From assembly GCA_965660815.1 (NCBI GenBank), contig CBFIBG010000011.1:6792-70791 (forward strand): a DNA stretch of 64,000 bases. Direction: 5' to 3'. A program made the translations under genes and the position numbers. The first letter of the stretch is position 1. Each line of letters opens with the position of its first letter. The notes below the pieces were generated by a model. The model made no database searches, was not told where the DNA came from, and saw only the letters and a program-made list of their open reading frames with translations. Origin of the DNA: Glaciecola sp965660815 (GTDB lineage: Bacteria; Pseudomonadota; Gammaproteobacteria; Enterobacterales; Alteromonadaceae). Positions 45,234 to 54,385 of this stretch are shown here, piece by piece.

Positions 45234-46748
45234 ATGGAGTTAGGTAGTTACCTATCCTTATCAATATATTTTTTAGTTATGCTAGGCATTGGCCTATATG
45301 CGTTCAAGACAAATGACGATAATGCATCTGGCTATCTTTTAGGCGGTAGAAAACTCAGTGCACCAGTAACCGCATTAAGTGCTGGAGCGTCCGACATGAG
45401 CGGATGGATGCTGATGGGCGTGCCAGGCGCCATGTATTTATCCGGCATATCTTCATTATGGATAGCCTTTGGATTAATTTTGGGGGCATGGATTAATTAT
45501 TTAGTCGTAGCCCCTCGCCTTCGCGTATTTACAGAAGTGGCGAACGACTCAATCACTTTGCCCGACTATTTCGAAAATAGATTCATCGACAACTCGCGCA
45601 CACTGCGAGTAGTTGGTTCAGTTGTCATCATATTGTTTTTTACCCTATACACGTCTTCAGGAATAGTAGCTGGTGGTAAGTTATTTGTTTCGTCTTTTGG
45701 ACTTAGCTATGAAACTGGCATGTATCTAACTGCAGGTGTTGTGGTTGCCTATACGTTTTTTGGAGGTTTTACCGCTGTATCGCTTACGGATTTCATTCAG
45801 GGTTGTATCATGTTCATCGCCCTAATTTTAGTGCCAAGCGTTGTCATTTTTGAGCTTGGCGGTATCAATGAGACAATTAATACCGTAAGTACTATAAACC
45901 CCGATTTAATGAAATTGTTCGTTGATGCTAGTACTGGTGAAGCTATGTCGTTTATTGCGATATTTTCACTTGTCGCTTGGGGCTTAGGCTATTTTGGTCA
46001 ACCACACATCATTGTTAGATTTATGGCAATCAAAGGCGTTGACCACATACCTGCGGCAAGAAGAATTGGCATGACATGGATGATAGTCTCATTAATTGGT
46101 GCCGCTATGACTGGAGTGTTTGGACTTGCTTATATGACCAGTAAATCACTCCCTCTTGACGATGCAGAAACTATATTTATTGTCCTCTCACAATTGCTAT
46201 TCAACCCTTACATTGGTGGGTTTTTGTTAGCCGCGATTCTAGCAGCCATTATGAGTACAATATCATCTCAGTTGCTTGTAACCTCCAGTTCATTGACTCG
46301 AGATGTGTATGCCGCTTTTATTAAAAAAGACGCTACTGAAAGCGAGCAAGTATTAGTCGGCAGAATCAGTGTGGTAGTGGTCGCGGTAGTGGCAATATTA
46401 TTAGCATCAGGTGAGAATAAAAGTATTTTAAGCTTGGTGAGGCATGCATGGTCTGGCTTTGGCTCTGCATTTGGGCCATTGGTATTATTTAGTTTGCTTT
46501 GGATTAAAATGACCAAAACTGCCGCCATATCAAGTATGGTTGCTGGAACATTAACCGTATTATTGTGGATATCAGTCCCAATTAACGATCAGGGACAGGT
46601 TATGGCAGACACAATTAATGAAATTATACCTGGTTTTTTTGTTGCATCAGCCGTTATAGTAATATTGAGTTTATTAAGACCTAACAAAGACGAACAAGTG
46701 AAACAAACTTTCCATCAGTTTGAAGAACAATACAGTCAAAAGTCTTAG
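45234..46748 (+). CDS. putP: Sodium/proline symporter PutP
   Basis: The 504-residue SSS-family transporter has about 13 membrane segments. ALSAGASDMSGWMLMGVPGA in the second segment is the PutP signature for sodium and proline binding, and GFTAVSLTDFIQG follows the family. It imports proline with sodium, which suits a marine cell. It is a single gene; putA is not nearby. Confidence 0.94.
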   Translation: MELGSYLSLSIYFLVMLGIGLYAFKTNDDNASGYLLGGRKLSAPVTALSAGASDMSGWMLMGVPGAMYLSGISSLWIAFGLILGAWINYLVVAPRLRVFTEVANDSITLPDYFENRFIDNSRTLRVVGSVVIILFFTLYTSSGIVAGGKLFVSSFGLSYETGMYLTAGVVVAYTFFGGFTAVSLTDFIQGCIMFIALILVPSVVIFELGGINETINTVSTINPDLMKLFVDASTGEAMSFIAIFSLVAWGLGYFGQPHIIVRFMAIKGVDHIPAARRIGMTWMIVSLIGAAMTGVFGLAYMTSKSLPLDDAETIFIVLSQLLFNPYIGGFLLAAILAAIMSTISSQLLVTSSSLTRDVYAAFIKKDATESEQVLVGRISVVVVAVVAILLASGENKSILSLVRHAWSGFGSAFGPLVLFSLLWIKMTKTAAISSMVAGTLTVLLWISVPINDQGQVMADTINEIIPGFFVASAVIVILSLLRPNKDEQVKQTFHQFEEQYSQKS

Positions 46749-46790
46749 TAAATTACCTTAACAATATATTAGAATATCAAAATGGAAACG

Positions 46791-46815
46791 GCGGGCCATA
46801 GATGTTTTGGCCCGC
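46791..46815 (+). terminator. Hairpin after putP
   Basis: GCGGGCC (46791-46797) pairs with GGCCCGC (46809-46815). Only ATTTAA follows, so it is a strong stem with a weak tail, placed just before the EAL-HDOD gene. Confidence 0.5.
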
Positions 46816-46836
46816 ATTTAATGCGAAGTTAACAAA

Positions 46837-48051
46837 ATGGCATCATTTACTGCAAGACAACCGATTTTAGATTTAAATCGAAATTTATACGGTTATGAAT
46901 TGTTATTCAGAAATAGTCTTGAAAATGTATTTCCTGATGTCGATCCTGAACAAGCCACGTCAAAAATCATAGATAACCTGCAGTTCAATTTAGGGCTTAA
47001 TGATGTGTCAGCGGATAAATACGCATTTATCAACTTTACTGAGCAAGCGCTATTAAACGGTTACCCGAAACTTCTCCCTAAAGAGCAGGTTGTAATAGAA
47101 GTGTTAGAAACAGTCACGCCAACGTCTATGGTGTTTAATGCTCTAATCGAACTTTCAGAGATGGATTACATATTGGCGCTTGATGATTTTGTCCATAACA
47201 GTGACTGGGAACGCATTTATCCTTATTGTCATATCATCAAAATAGACTGCAGAGAGATCACTCAAGAGGAACTTAACCAAGTTATTTTGGTTAAAAGACG
47301 CTACCCTCACCTAAAGTTTCTGGCAGAAAAAGTAGAGACCTACGATGACTTTAAACGTTATTCATCACTAGGTTTTGACTTGTTCCAAGGATATTTCTTC
47401 GCAAAGCCAGAAGTCGTTAGAAATGTTAGTATATCCTCGTCTAATTCGAAATTGACCAATTTATTAGAACTAGTTAACAGAAACAACTTCGAAGTGGCCC
47501 CGATAGCAGATGTATTTCAATCCGATGTGTCTTTATCCTTCAAATTGTTGCGCTATGCTCAATCGCCTGTTTTTGCTAGGGCAAAAAAAATAGACAGCAT
47601 TAGGCAAGCCATTATCACACTGGGCCAAAATGAGCTTAAGAAATTTGTGTCATTTTTAATTGCTGCCAACTTTGGTGAGAATAAACCCACCGAACTGGTG
47701 AAATTATCTTTACAGCGTGCCAAGTTCTGTGAGTTTCTTTGTGAATTAAAAGACAAAGAAACAGATCAGGCATTTTTAGCCGGCATGTTGTCTTTAATTG
47801 ACGCCATGCTAGACGCTGACATAAGTAAATTGATCAACAACATGCCATTGGCTGATTCAATAAAACAGGCGCTTGTAGAGTCCAAAGGATGGATAGCGGA
47901 TACGATTAAAGTGTGTAAGATTTTTGAACAAGGTAATTGGGAAAAAATCGAAAAAACCTGTTACCTATTGAAAATTGACGTCGAAGCTCTCACCCAAAAA
48001 TACGACGAAGCAGACAAGTGGGCACAAGAACGCATCTCGATCTTGCTTTGA
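46837..48051 (+). CDS. EAL-HDOD signalling protein
   Basis: Residues 1-200 form an EAL domain: YELLFR, FINFTEQ, VIEVLE, LDDFV, IKIDC, LAEKVET, GFDLFQGYFFAKP. By eye the catalytic Glu, Asn, Asp pair, Lys and Gln are all present, although members of this YuxH-like group often do not hydrolyse c-di-GMP. Residues 205-400 form an HDOD domain (FKLLRYAQSPVF, SIRQAIITLGQNELKKFV). It may bind or degrade c-di-GMP and relay to a partner. It follows putP by 88 bp. Confidence 0.9.
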   Translation: MASFTARQPILDLNRNLYGYELLFRNSLENVFPDVDPEQATSKIIDNLQFNLGLNDVSADKYAFINFTEQALLNGYPKLLPKEQVVIEVLETVTPTSMVFNALIELSEMDYILALDDFVHNSDWERIYPYCHIIKIDCREITQEELNQVILVKRRYPHLKFLAEKVETYDDFKRYSSLGFDLFQGYFFAKPEVVRNVSISSSNSKLTNLLELVNRNNFEVAPIADVFQSDVSLSFKLLRYAQSPVFARAKKIDSIRQAIITLGQNELKKFVSFLIAANFGENKPTELVKLSLQRAKFCEFLCELKDKETDQAFLAGMLSLIDAMLDADISKLINNMPLADSIKQALVESKGWIADTIKVCKIFEQGNWEKIEKTCYLLKIDVEALTQKYDEADKWAQERISILL

Positions 48052-48079
48052 ACGACAATATTCATTTGATTTAACACCC

Positions 48080-48108
48080 TTATAACAAAACTGCATAATT
48101 AGTTATAA
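48080..48108. promoter_or_regulatory. Inverted repeat upstream of the cys operon
   Basis: TTATAAC (48080-48086) and GTTATAA (48102-48108) form a 7-bp inverted repeat 15 bp apart, 214 bp before cysD. It could be an operator (CysB sites are long and poorly conserved), but the AT-rich context makes this tentative. The rest of 48052-48321 holds no gene. Confidence 0.25.
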
Positions 48109-48321
48109 AATAGTAATTAGACAGATTAATTTGTCATAAAACTAACTTTGTAAATATGTTAAGTTAATATAAGGTTTAAGACTATGAACATAGCTTTTTA
48201 GAATATAGATTGTTTGAAGTCTATTCGTTCATACCTGTGTATTAGGTTAAAACCTCAACTGTGGTAAAGGAAAATTACCATTTAATCATTAATATTATTA
48301 GTTCACCAATATGAGAGTAAT

Positions 48322-49236
48322 ATGAGTGCCCAATTGCCGTCTATGACTCACCTTAAAAAACTTGAGGCTGAGAGCATCCAAATATTCAGAGAAGTAGCCG
48401 CAGAATTTGAAAATCCTGTTATGTTGTATTCTGTCGGAAAAGATTCCTCTGTTCTTCTCCACTTAGCTCGAAAAGCATTTGCTCCGGGTACCATCCCGTT
48501 TCCTCTGCTTCATGTAGATACCACATGGAAATTTAAGGAGATGATTGCTTTTCGCGATGAGATGGCCAAAAAACACAATCTGAACTTATTGGTTCATACC
48601 AATCAAGAAGGGGTTGAACAAGGCGTTAATCCTTTTTCAGTAGGCAGTGCAAAGCACACTGACATCATGAAAACAGCTGCTTTAAAACAAGCACTGAATC
48701 AATACAAATTTGATGCTGCTTTTGGCGGTGCTCGACGGGATGAAGAAAAGTCTAGAGCAAAAGAGCGCGTTTACTCGTTTAGGGATAATAACCATAGGTG
48801 GGACCCAAAAAGCCAAAGACCAGAACTTTGGAATATATATAATTCACAGATTAACAAAGGCGAAAGCATACGCGTCTTTCCAATGTCTAACTGGACCGAA
48901 CTGGACATTTGGCAATATATTTATTTAGAGAACATAGAAATACCCTCTTTATACTTGGCCAAACCAAGGCCTGTTGTAGAGAGAGACGGTGTATTAATCA
49001 TGGTTGACGACGACAGAATGCCGTTAAATGAAGGCGAAGAGCCCATGATGAAATCAGTAAGATTTAGAACCTTAGGCTGTTATCCACTTACTGGAGCAGT
49101 TGAGTCTGAAGCCAATACGCTACCAGAAGTTATTCAAGAGATGTTGCTGACAAAAACGTCAGAGCGTCAAGGCAGAGTGATTGACCATGATTCGTCTGGG
49201 TCAATGGAAAAGAAAAAAATGGAGGGTTATTTCTAA
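48322..49236 (+). CDS. cysD: Sulfate adenylyltransferase subunit 2
   Basis: CysD forms adenosine phosphosulfate (APS) from ATP and sulfate, driven by the GTPase CysN. The 304 residues belong to the PP-loop family: YSVGKDSSVLLHLARKAF is the ATP-binding motif, and GGARRDEEKSRAKER and VDDDRMPL follow. It is the first gene of a four-gene sulfate activation run and overlaps cysC by one base (TAATG). Confidence 0.97.
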   Translation: MSAQLPSMTHLKKLEAESIQIFREVAAEFENPVMLYSVGKDSSVLLHLARKAFAPGTIPFPLLHVDTTWKFKEMIAFRDEMAKKHNLNLLVHTNQEGVEQGVNPFSVGSAKHTDIMKTAALKQALNQYKFDAAFGGARRDEEKSRAKERVYSFRDNNHRWDPKSQRPELWNIYNSQINKGESIRVFPMSNWTELDIWQYIYLENIEIPSLYLAKPRPVVERDGVLIMVDDDRMPLNEGEEPMMKSVRFRTLGCYPLTGAVESEANTLPEVIQEMLLTKTSERQGRVIDHDSSGSMEKKKMEGYF

Positions 49237-49832
49237 TGTCAACTGATATCGTATGGCATGAAAGCACAGTTAACAAAGAAAATCGCGCGAAAAAACTCAA
49301 TCAAAAGCCCAGCGTTATTTGGTTAACAGGCTTATCTGGCTCCGGCAAATCGACCATAGCAAACCTATTAGAAAAGCGACTATATGAAGCAGACCACTCT
49401 ACATATTTGCTTGATGGTGACAACGTAAGACACGGTTTATGTGGCGACCTAGGATTTGATGATAAAGCTAGAGTTGAAAATATACGCCGGATCAGCGAAG
49501 TCAGTAAGTTATTCGTTGACGCTGGCGTCATTGTATTAACAGCCTTCATATCGCCATTTAGAGATGACAGAGAATATTGCCGTTCTCTTCTGCAAAAAGG
49601 CGAGTTTATCGAGGTATTTGTAGACACTCCTTTAGAGGTCTGTGAACAACGTGATCCAAAAGGCTTATACAAGAAAGCCAGAAGCGGCGATATTAAGCAC
49701 TTTACCGGCATTGATTCTGCGTATGAAGCCCCGGAAAACCCTGAAATACATTTAAGCTATACGGACGAATCAGCAGAAGAAACCGCTGAGCGTCTATATC
49801 AGGCACTTAAATCAGAGGGATATGTAAAGTGA
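49236..49832 (+). CDS. cysC: Adenylylsulfate kinase
   Basis: CysC phosphorylates APS to PAPS. The 198-residue protein has the P-loop GLSGSGKST near residue 33, the GDNVRHGLCGDLGF motif and FISPFRDDRE. It stands alone instead of being fused to CysN. It overlaps both cysD (1 bp) and cysQ (4 bp, GTGA). Confidence 0.97.
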   Translation: MSTDIVWHESTVNKENRAKKLNQKPSVIWLTGLSGSGKSTIANLLEKRLYEADHSTYLLDGDNVRHGLCGDLGFDDKARVENIRRISEVSKLFVDAGVIVLTAFISPFRDDREYCRSLLQKGEFIEVFVDTPLEVCEQRDPKGLYKKARSGDIKHFTGIDSAYEAPENPEIHLSYTDESAEETAERLYQALKSEGYVK

Positions 49833-50626
49833 GCAGTTTTGAACTAAATCAAGAAAATATCCAAAAGGTCACCGAAATTGCGGTCAAAGCAGGTGAAAAA
49901 ATATTAGAAATATACAGTCAAGATTTTGAAATATACGATAAATCAGACTCAAGCCCACTCACAGAAGCAGATCTTGCCGCTCATCACAGCATAGTAGATG
50001 GACTACGAGAGATTTCTGAACTTCCAATTCTATCTGAAGAGTCTAGCGATATTAGTTGGCAAGAAAGAAAGTCATGGACTCGTTATTGGTTGGTTGATCC
50101 GCTAGATGGAACCAAAGAGTTTATTAAGAAAAACGGTGAGTTCACAGTTAATATCGCACTCATTGAGTTTGGCGTGCCTACATTAGGGGTTGTGCATGCT
50201 CCCGTATTGGAAAAGACCTATGTTGGTGCAAAAGGCAAAGGCGCTTATATAGACGCTAGCGGTAAAAAAACGCCCATTGAAGCCGCAAAGCATCAGCCCG
50301 GTGAAACTTGGAAAGTAGTTGGCAGCCGATCCCATCAAAGCGCAGAAATTAATAAAATTATGGACGCTCTGGACGGTGACAAAGAACTTGTTGCTATGGG
50401 AAGCTCATTGAAGTTGTGCTTAGTTGCTAGCGGAGAAGCTCACTTATATCCAAGAGTTGGCCCGACAAGTGAATGGGACACAGGCGCTGCACATGCGGTC
50501 GCACTCGCAGCTGGGGCAAAAGTCACTGTGTTAGATGCGGACAACCCATTTGACCCTGACGCGCATCCTCTAAGATACAATCAAAAAGAATCAATTTTAA
50601 ACCCTTTTTTCATGGTAAGTTGTTAA
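49829..50626 (+). CDS. cysQ: 3'(2'),5'-bisphosphate nucleotidase CysQ
   Basis: CysQ converts 3'-phosphoadenosine 5'-phosphate (PAP), the by-product of PAPS use, to AMP. It is an inositol-monophosphatase-family enzyme of 265 residues: EADLAAH, LSEESSD, WLVDPLDGTKEFIKKNG and SEWDTGAAHAV carry the metal ligands. The start is GTG 49829, overlapping the cysC stop. Placing cysQ inside the activation operon links PAP removal with PAPS supply. Confidence 0.95.
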   Translation: MSSFELNQENIQKVTEIAVKAGEKILEIYSQDFEIYDKSDSSPLTEADLAAHHSIVDGLREISELPILSEESSDISWQERKSWTRYWLVDPLDGTKEFIKKNGEFTVNIALIEFGVPTLGVVHAPVLEKTYVGAKGKGAYIDASGKKTPIEAAKHQPGETWKVVGSRSHQSAEINKIMDALDGDKELVAMGSSLKLCLVASGEAHLYPRVGPTSEWDTGAAHAVALAAGAKVTVLDADNPFDPDAHPLRYNQKESILNPFFMVSC

Positions 50627-50627
50627 C

Positions 50628-52034
50628 ATGTTTAACGAAAGCGAATTATTAAAAACCGATATACACGAATATTTAGCCGCTCACGAACGCAAAGATTTAA
50701 TGCGTTTTCTCACTTGCGGTAGCGTAGACGATGGCAAAAGTACCCTTATAGGTCGACTGTTACATGACTCAAAAATGATCTATGAAGATCAATTAGCCGC
50801 GATTACACAAGACAGCAAAAAAGTGGGAACAACCGGAGAGAAAGTCGATTTAGCGCTGTTGGTCGACGGCTTACAATCTGAGCGTGAACAGGGGATCACT
50901 ATTGATGTGGCCTATCGTTATTTCAGCACAGATAAAAGAAAATTTATCATTGCTGATACGCCTGGACATGAGCAATATACAAGAAATATGGTAACTGGTG
51001 CATCGACCTGTGATTTAGCTATTTTAATGGTGGATGCAAGGGCAGGAATCAAAACTCAAACTAGACGCCACTCATTTCTGGCCTCACTGTTAGGCATTAA
51101 ACATGCGATAGTTGCTGTGAACAAGATGGATTTAATGGACTTTAGTGAAACTGTATACAATGAAATCAAAGAAGATTTCATTGCTTTTTCCAAGCAGCTT
51201 AACATTCCGGATATTAGATTCATTCCAATTTCAGCATTAGATGGCGACAACGTCGTAAATAAGAGCGAAAACACGCCTTGGTATCAAGGTCCTACTCTTA
51301 TGGATACTTTGGAAACCATCGAAATATCAGATCAGCTTACCAGCGAATTTAGATTCCCTGTACAATATGTAAACCGTCCCCACTTAAACTTTAGAGGTTT
51401 TGCAGGGACAATTGTTTCTGGTCAGATATCAGTGGGAGAAGAGGTCACCGTATTACCCTCGGGTAAAACATCAAGAGTAAAAAGTATCTATACATTTGAT
51501 GGTGATTTGGAAACTGGATATGCGCAACAAGCTGTTACTCTTACGTTAGAAGATGAAATTGATATTTCTCGTGGTGACATGATCGTGAAAACAGGAAGCG
51601 AACCACTCAATGCCAGTAATTTTAAAACTCATTTAGTTTGGATGGCAGAAGACGCACTTATTCCTAATAAGCAGTACAGCTTTAAATTTGCAACCAAAAC
51701 AGTTACCGGAACAGTGTCAAACTTGGATCATCAAATTGATGTTAATACACTTGAGAGTAAAGATGCGCTGCATCTTAATTTAAATGAAATTGGTATCACT
51801 GATATTCGTTTAACTCAAAACGTCGCCTGTGATCCATACACTGAAAACAGAGCAACGGGCGCTTTTATCGTGATTGATAGAATGAGTAATGGTACTGTGG
51901 GCGCTGGAATGATCATTAGTAAAAATGAAGGTCAGAGCTCATCTAGCGAACATTCTGAATTCGAACTTGAATTTAATGCATTAGTTAGAAAACACTTCCC
52001 ACATTGGGGTGCAATAGACATTTCTGCAAAATAA
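50628..52034 (+). CDS. cysN: Sulfate adenylyltransferase subunit 1 (GTPase)
   Basis: CysN is the EF-Tu-like GTPase that drives APS synthesis by CysD. The 468 residues show G1 GSVDDGKST, G3 ADTPGHEQYT, G4 NKMDL and the two EF-Tu-type barrel domains (RPHLNFRGFAGTIVSGQIS). There is no C-terminal CysC fusion. It follows cysQ by one base and ends the operon at the terminator at 52051. Confidence 0.96.
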   Translation: MFNESELLKTDIHEYLAAHERKDLMRFLTCGSVDDGKSTLIGRLLHDSKMIYEDQLAAITQDSKKVGTTGEKVDLALLVDGLQSEREQGITIDVAYRYFSTDKRKFIIADTPGHEQYTRNMVTGASTCDLAILMVDARAGIKTQTRRHSFLASLLGIKHAIVAVNKMDLMDFSETVYNEIKEDFIAFSKQLNIPDIRFIPISALDGDNVVNKSENTPWYQGPTLMDTLETIEISDQLTSEFRFPVQYVNRPHLNFRGFAGTIVSGQISVGEEVTVLPSGKTSRVKSIYTFDGDLETGYAQQAVTLTLEDEIDISRGDMIVKTGSEPLNASNFKTHLVWMAEDALIPNKQYSFKFATKTVTGTVSNLDHQIDVNTLESKDALHLNLNEIGITDIRLTQNVACDPYTENRATGAFIVIDRMSNGTVGAGMIISKNEGQSSSSEHSEFELEFNALVRKHFPHWGAIDISAK

Positions 52035-52050
52035 CGATTGAAAACGCACT

Positions 52051-52078
52051 AAACCGTCGCACGCCGCGGCGGTTTTTT
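52051..52078 (+). terminator. Intrinsic terminator of the cysDCQN operon
   Basis: AAACCGTCGC (52051-52060) pairs with GCGGCGGTTT (52066-52075) with one G-U, around ACGCC, with a T-run from 52073 to 52078. It lies 16 bp after the cysN stop and separates it from the transporter gene. Confidence 0.85.
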
Positions 52079-52109
52079 ATTTGACCATTGAAAATAATGT
52101 TGCTAAAAA

Positions 52110-52220
52110 ATGATAGCTGGTGTGATTGCTAACGTGGTGCTACTAGGCATTATATTGTTATGCAAAAATAAAAAGCTAGAACGAAATCTGAAAGATGCAT
52201 CAACAATCGTTAATATTTAA
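52110..52220 (+). CDS. Possible 36-residue single-span membrane peptide
   Basis: ATG 52110 opens 36 codons to TAA 52220. The first 18 residues (MIAGVIANVVLLGIILLC) are a perfect hydrophobic span, and the rest starts with a basic cluster (KNKKLERNLKD), the layout of small inner-membrane peptides. No good ribosome binding site precedes it, so it may be a chance frame or a remnant. It lies between cysN and the transporter gene. Confidence 0.28.
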   Translation: MIAGVIANVVLLGIILLCKNKKLERNLKDASTIVNI

Positions 52221-52295
52221 TCAACTTCTGGAAACTGCGTACCATGCAGATACAGTAAAGTAAAATTTTTGAACAGGTGAAGGAAATTCAACTGA

Positions 52296-54020
52296 ATGAA
52301 TATTGAGCAGTGGTCCGTTTTAATCATTTTTGGACTTACGATATCTAGCCTGATATTTACGAATAGGCGTCCAGCGGGTATTTTTGCTGCATGTACATTG
52401 CTGTTAGTGATATCTCAACAACTAGACGTGCAAGAAGTGTTAGCGAATATGACCAATTCGGGCCTAGTTGCATTAACCCTTTTATTGCTAGTCAGCCAAT
52501 CAATTGAAAAAACCACTTTGATAATTCGGCTGGGAAGACAAATTATTAAAGCAAGTTACGTCAGCAGTTTCTGGCGCATGTTCATACTTACATTTACTTC
52601 GTCAGCCCTTTTGAACAATACTGCGGTTGTTGCCAGCCTGATAAGTCCAATAAATCAAAATCAGTTGCATCCGCCGTCAAAACTATTGATACCACTGTCT
52701 TACGCTGCCATTTTGGGCGGAACAGTTACTTTAATAGGCACATCGACTAATTTAATCGTGGATAGCTTCCTTATAGAACATGGTCATCCAGGGTTTGCTT
52801 TTTTTGACTTCACTATATTTGGGCTAACTGCAGGACTTGGATGTGCATTATTACTCTTCATATTAAGTCCTCTCCTGCCAACCTTTAAGTCAAAGCAAGC
52901 CAGCTATAAAACATATTTAATCGAAGCTGACGTAGAGCGAAACTCAGAACTGGTTGGAAAGTCTGTCGAAGAAAACCATCTAAGAAATCTTCCTGAGCTT
53001 TTCCTAATAGAGATAGTCAGGCGTGGCAATGTATTATCGCCAGTTAAACCAAGTATGATCATTGAAGAAAATGACAGGCTCATCTTTTCGGGAAATGCAT
53101 CTAAGGTGAACACGCTTGCTCATATTAAAGGACTGACTACCTTTGCTGAAACCAACGGTTTGCTTGAAGATAACCTAACTGAAGTCATTGTGTCTAATCG
53201 CTCTACTATTAGAAACAAAACAATTAAGGAAGTCGGTTTTAGAGCTCTGTTTGATGCTGGAGTCGTGGCGATTCGTCGTGATGGAGAAGCAATTTCAGGA
53301 AAACTTGGTGAATTGACCCTTCAGGCCGGTGACTTTTTGCTATTAGCGACTGGAAATGACTTTCAGAAGCGAGAAAACGTTGCTAAGAACTTTTTTATCG
53401 TATCTGAACAGAAAATAAATCGAAAGCTAAGTACTTGGCAGGAATATTTTACTTGGACAGGTTTTCTGACTGCCATTGTCTTAGCCGCCACTAATTTGGT
53501 GCCATTGGTAACCGGTCTACTATTTTACGCGGCCAGCTTAGTGGCACTAAATATATCCTCAATGTCAGAGATAAAACGCAACATACCACTCAATTTAATT
53601 ATTGTTATCGTTGGAGCCTTGTCTTTGGCGACGGCACTTGAGAATTCTGGCGTAATTGACGTTACAACCAGTGCTCTTAAACCTGTTATAGGAGAAATGA
53701 GCCCTGTTTATGCCTTGGTACTCGTCTATCTTATGACGGTACTGCTCACCGAATTTGTCACTAACAACGCCGCAGCTGCCCTAATGTTTCCATTTGCTTA
53801 CGGCTTAGTTTCTGCAATGGAATTACCCATAATGCCATTTGCGCTTGCCGTTGCATTTGCGGCTAGTGCTAGCTTTATTTCACCTTATGGGTATCAAACT
53901 AACTTGATTGTATTTAGCGCCTCTCACTATAAATTCTCTGACTTTGCTAAGATCGGGTTGCCTATTTCTGTGCTATACGGGAGCGTGGTAATTTCGATGT
54001 TGGCGTGGTTTTATTTATAA
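52296..54020 (+). CDS. SLC13-family anion permease with RCK_C (TrkA-C) domains, likely sulfate importer
   Basis: The 574 residues have two halves of membrane segments around a central soluble part (~205-370) with two RCK_C domains. The SLC13/DASS signatures are GTVTLIGTSTNLIVDS in the first half and EFVTNNAAAALMFPFAYGL with SFISPYGYQTNLIV in the second. Such transporters next to cysDN are usually sodium-coupled sulfate importers, so that substrate is inferred from context. It has its own upstream region after the cysN terminator. Confidence 0.88.
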   Translation: MNIEQWSVLIIFGLTISSLIFTNRRPAGIFAACTLLLVISQQLDVQEVLANMTNSGLVALTLLLLVSQSIEKTTLIIRLGRQIIKASYVSSFWRMFILTFTSSALLNNTAVVASLISPINQNQLHPPSKLLIPLSYAAILGGTVTLIGTSTNLIVDSFLIEHGHPGFAFFDFTIFGLTAGLGCALLLFILSPLLPTFKSKQASYKTYLIEADVERNSELVGKSVEENHLRNLPELFLIEIVRRGNVLSPVKPSMIIEENDRLIFSGNASKVNTLAHIKGLTTFAETNGLLEDNLTEVIVSNRSTIRNKTIKEVGFRALFDAGVVAIRRDGEAISGKLGELTLQAGDFLLLATGNDFQKRENVAKNFFIVSEQKINRKLSTWQEYFTWTGFLTAIVLAATNLVPLVTGLLFYAASLVALNISSMSEIKRNIPLNLIIVIVGALSLATALENSGVIDVTTSALKPVIGEMSPVYALVLVYLMTVLLTEFVTNNAAAALMFPFAYGLVSAMELPIMPFALAVAFAASASFISPYGYQTNLIVFSASHYKFSDFAKIGLPISVLYGSVVISMLAWFYL

Positions 54021-54340
54021 AATCACTTAAAGCCCTGTGAGTATGTTCGTATTCCAAACCTTATTATTCTTTGATATCTGTCGCGAACCTTTTTCAAGTT
54101 ATAAGATAGTCGTATTTAATTCATGAATAATAAATTGTCACTTGATAAAAGAAGCTTGTTTCTATACCATCTCACACCATTAGAAATCAGTCGATTTAGT
54201 TAGCTGCGGCCAATCTTTGTAACTGGAATGCTCGATAGCTCAATACGCTTTGAAATGTGGTAAAAGTTTAATAACTTTGAAAATGAAAATAACTGAATCA
54301 GACATACAGAATTTATTAAAACACGAATCAATTAAACAAA
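54021..54340. other. Intergenic region before the his leader
   Basis: About 320 bp with no convincing gene or terminator. A 40-codon frame from ATG 54283 overlaps the leader peptide in another frame and is Ser-rich at the key place, so I prefer the His-containing frame. The his promoter should lie here, but I cannot pick it with confidence. Confidence 0.4.
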
Positions 54341-54385
54341 ATGCTAAAAACCAACGCAAAGCCTCATCATCATATCAGCACATAG
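54341..54385 (+). CDS. hisL: his operon leader peptide, 14 residues with three consecutive His codons
   Basis: ATG 54341 opens MLKTNAKPHHHIST, ending in TAG at 54383-54385. The three CAT codons lie immediately before the first hairpin of the attenuator region. The gene's position 169 bp before hisG and the hairpin series fit a ribosome-stalling attenuator. There are fewer His codons than in E. coli (seven), and no strong ribosome binding site is visible. Confidence 0.6.
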   Translation: MLKTNAKPHHHIST

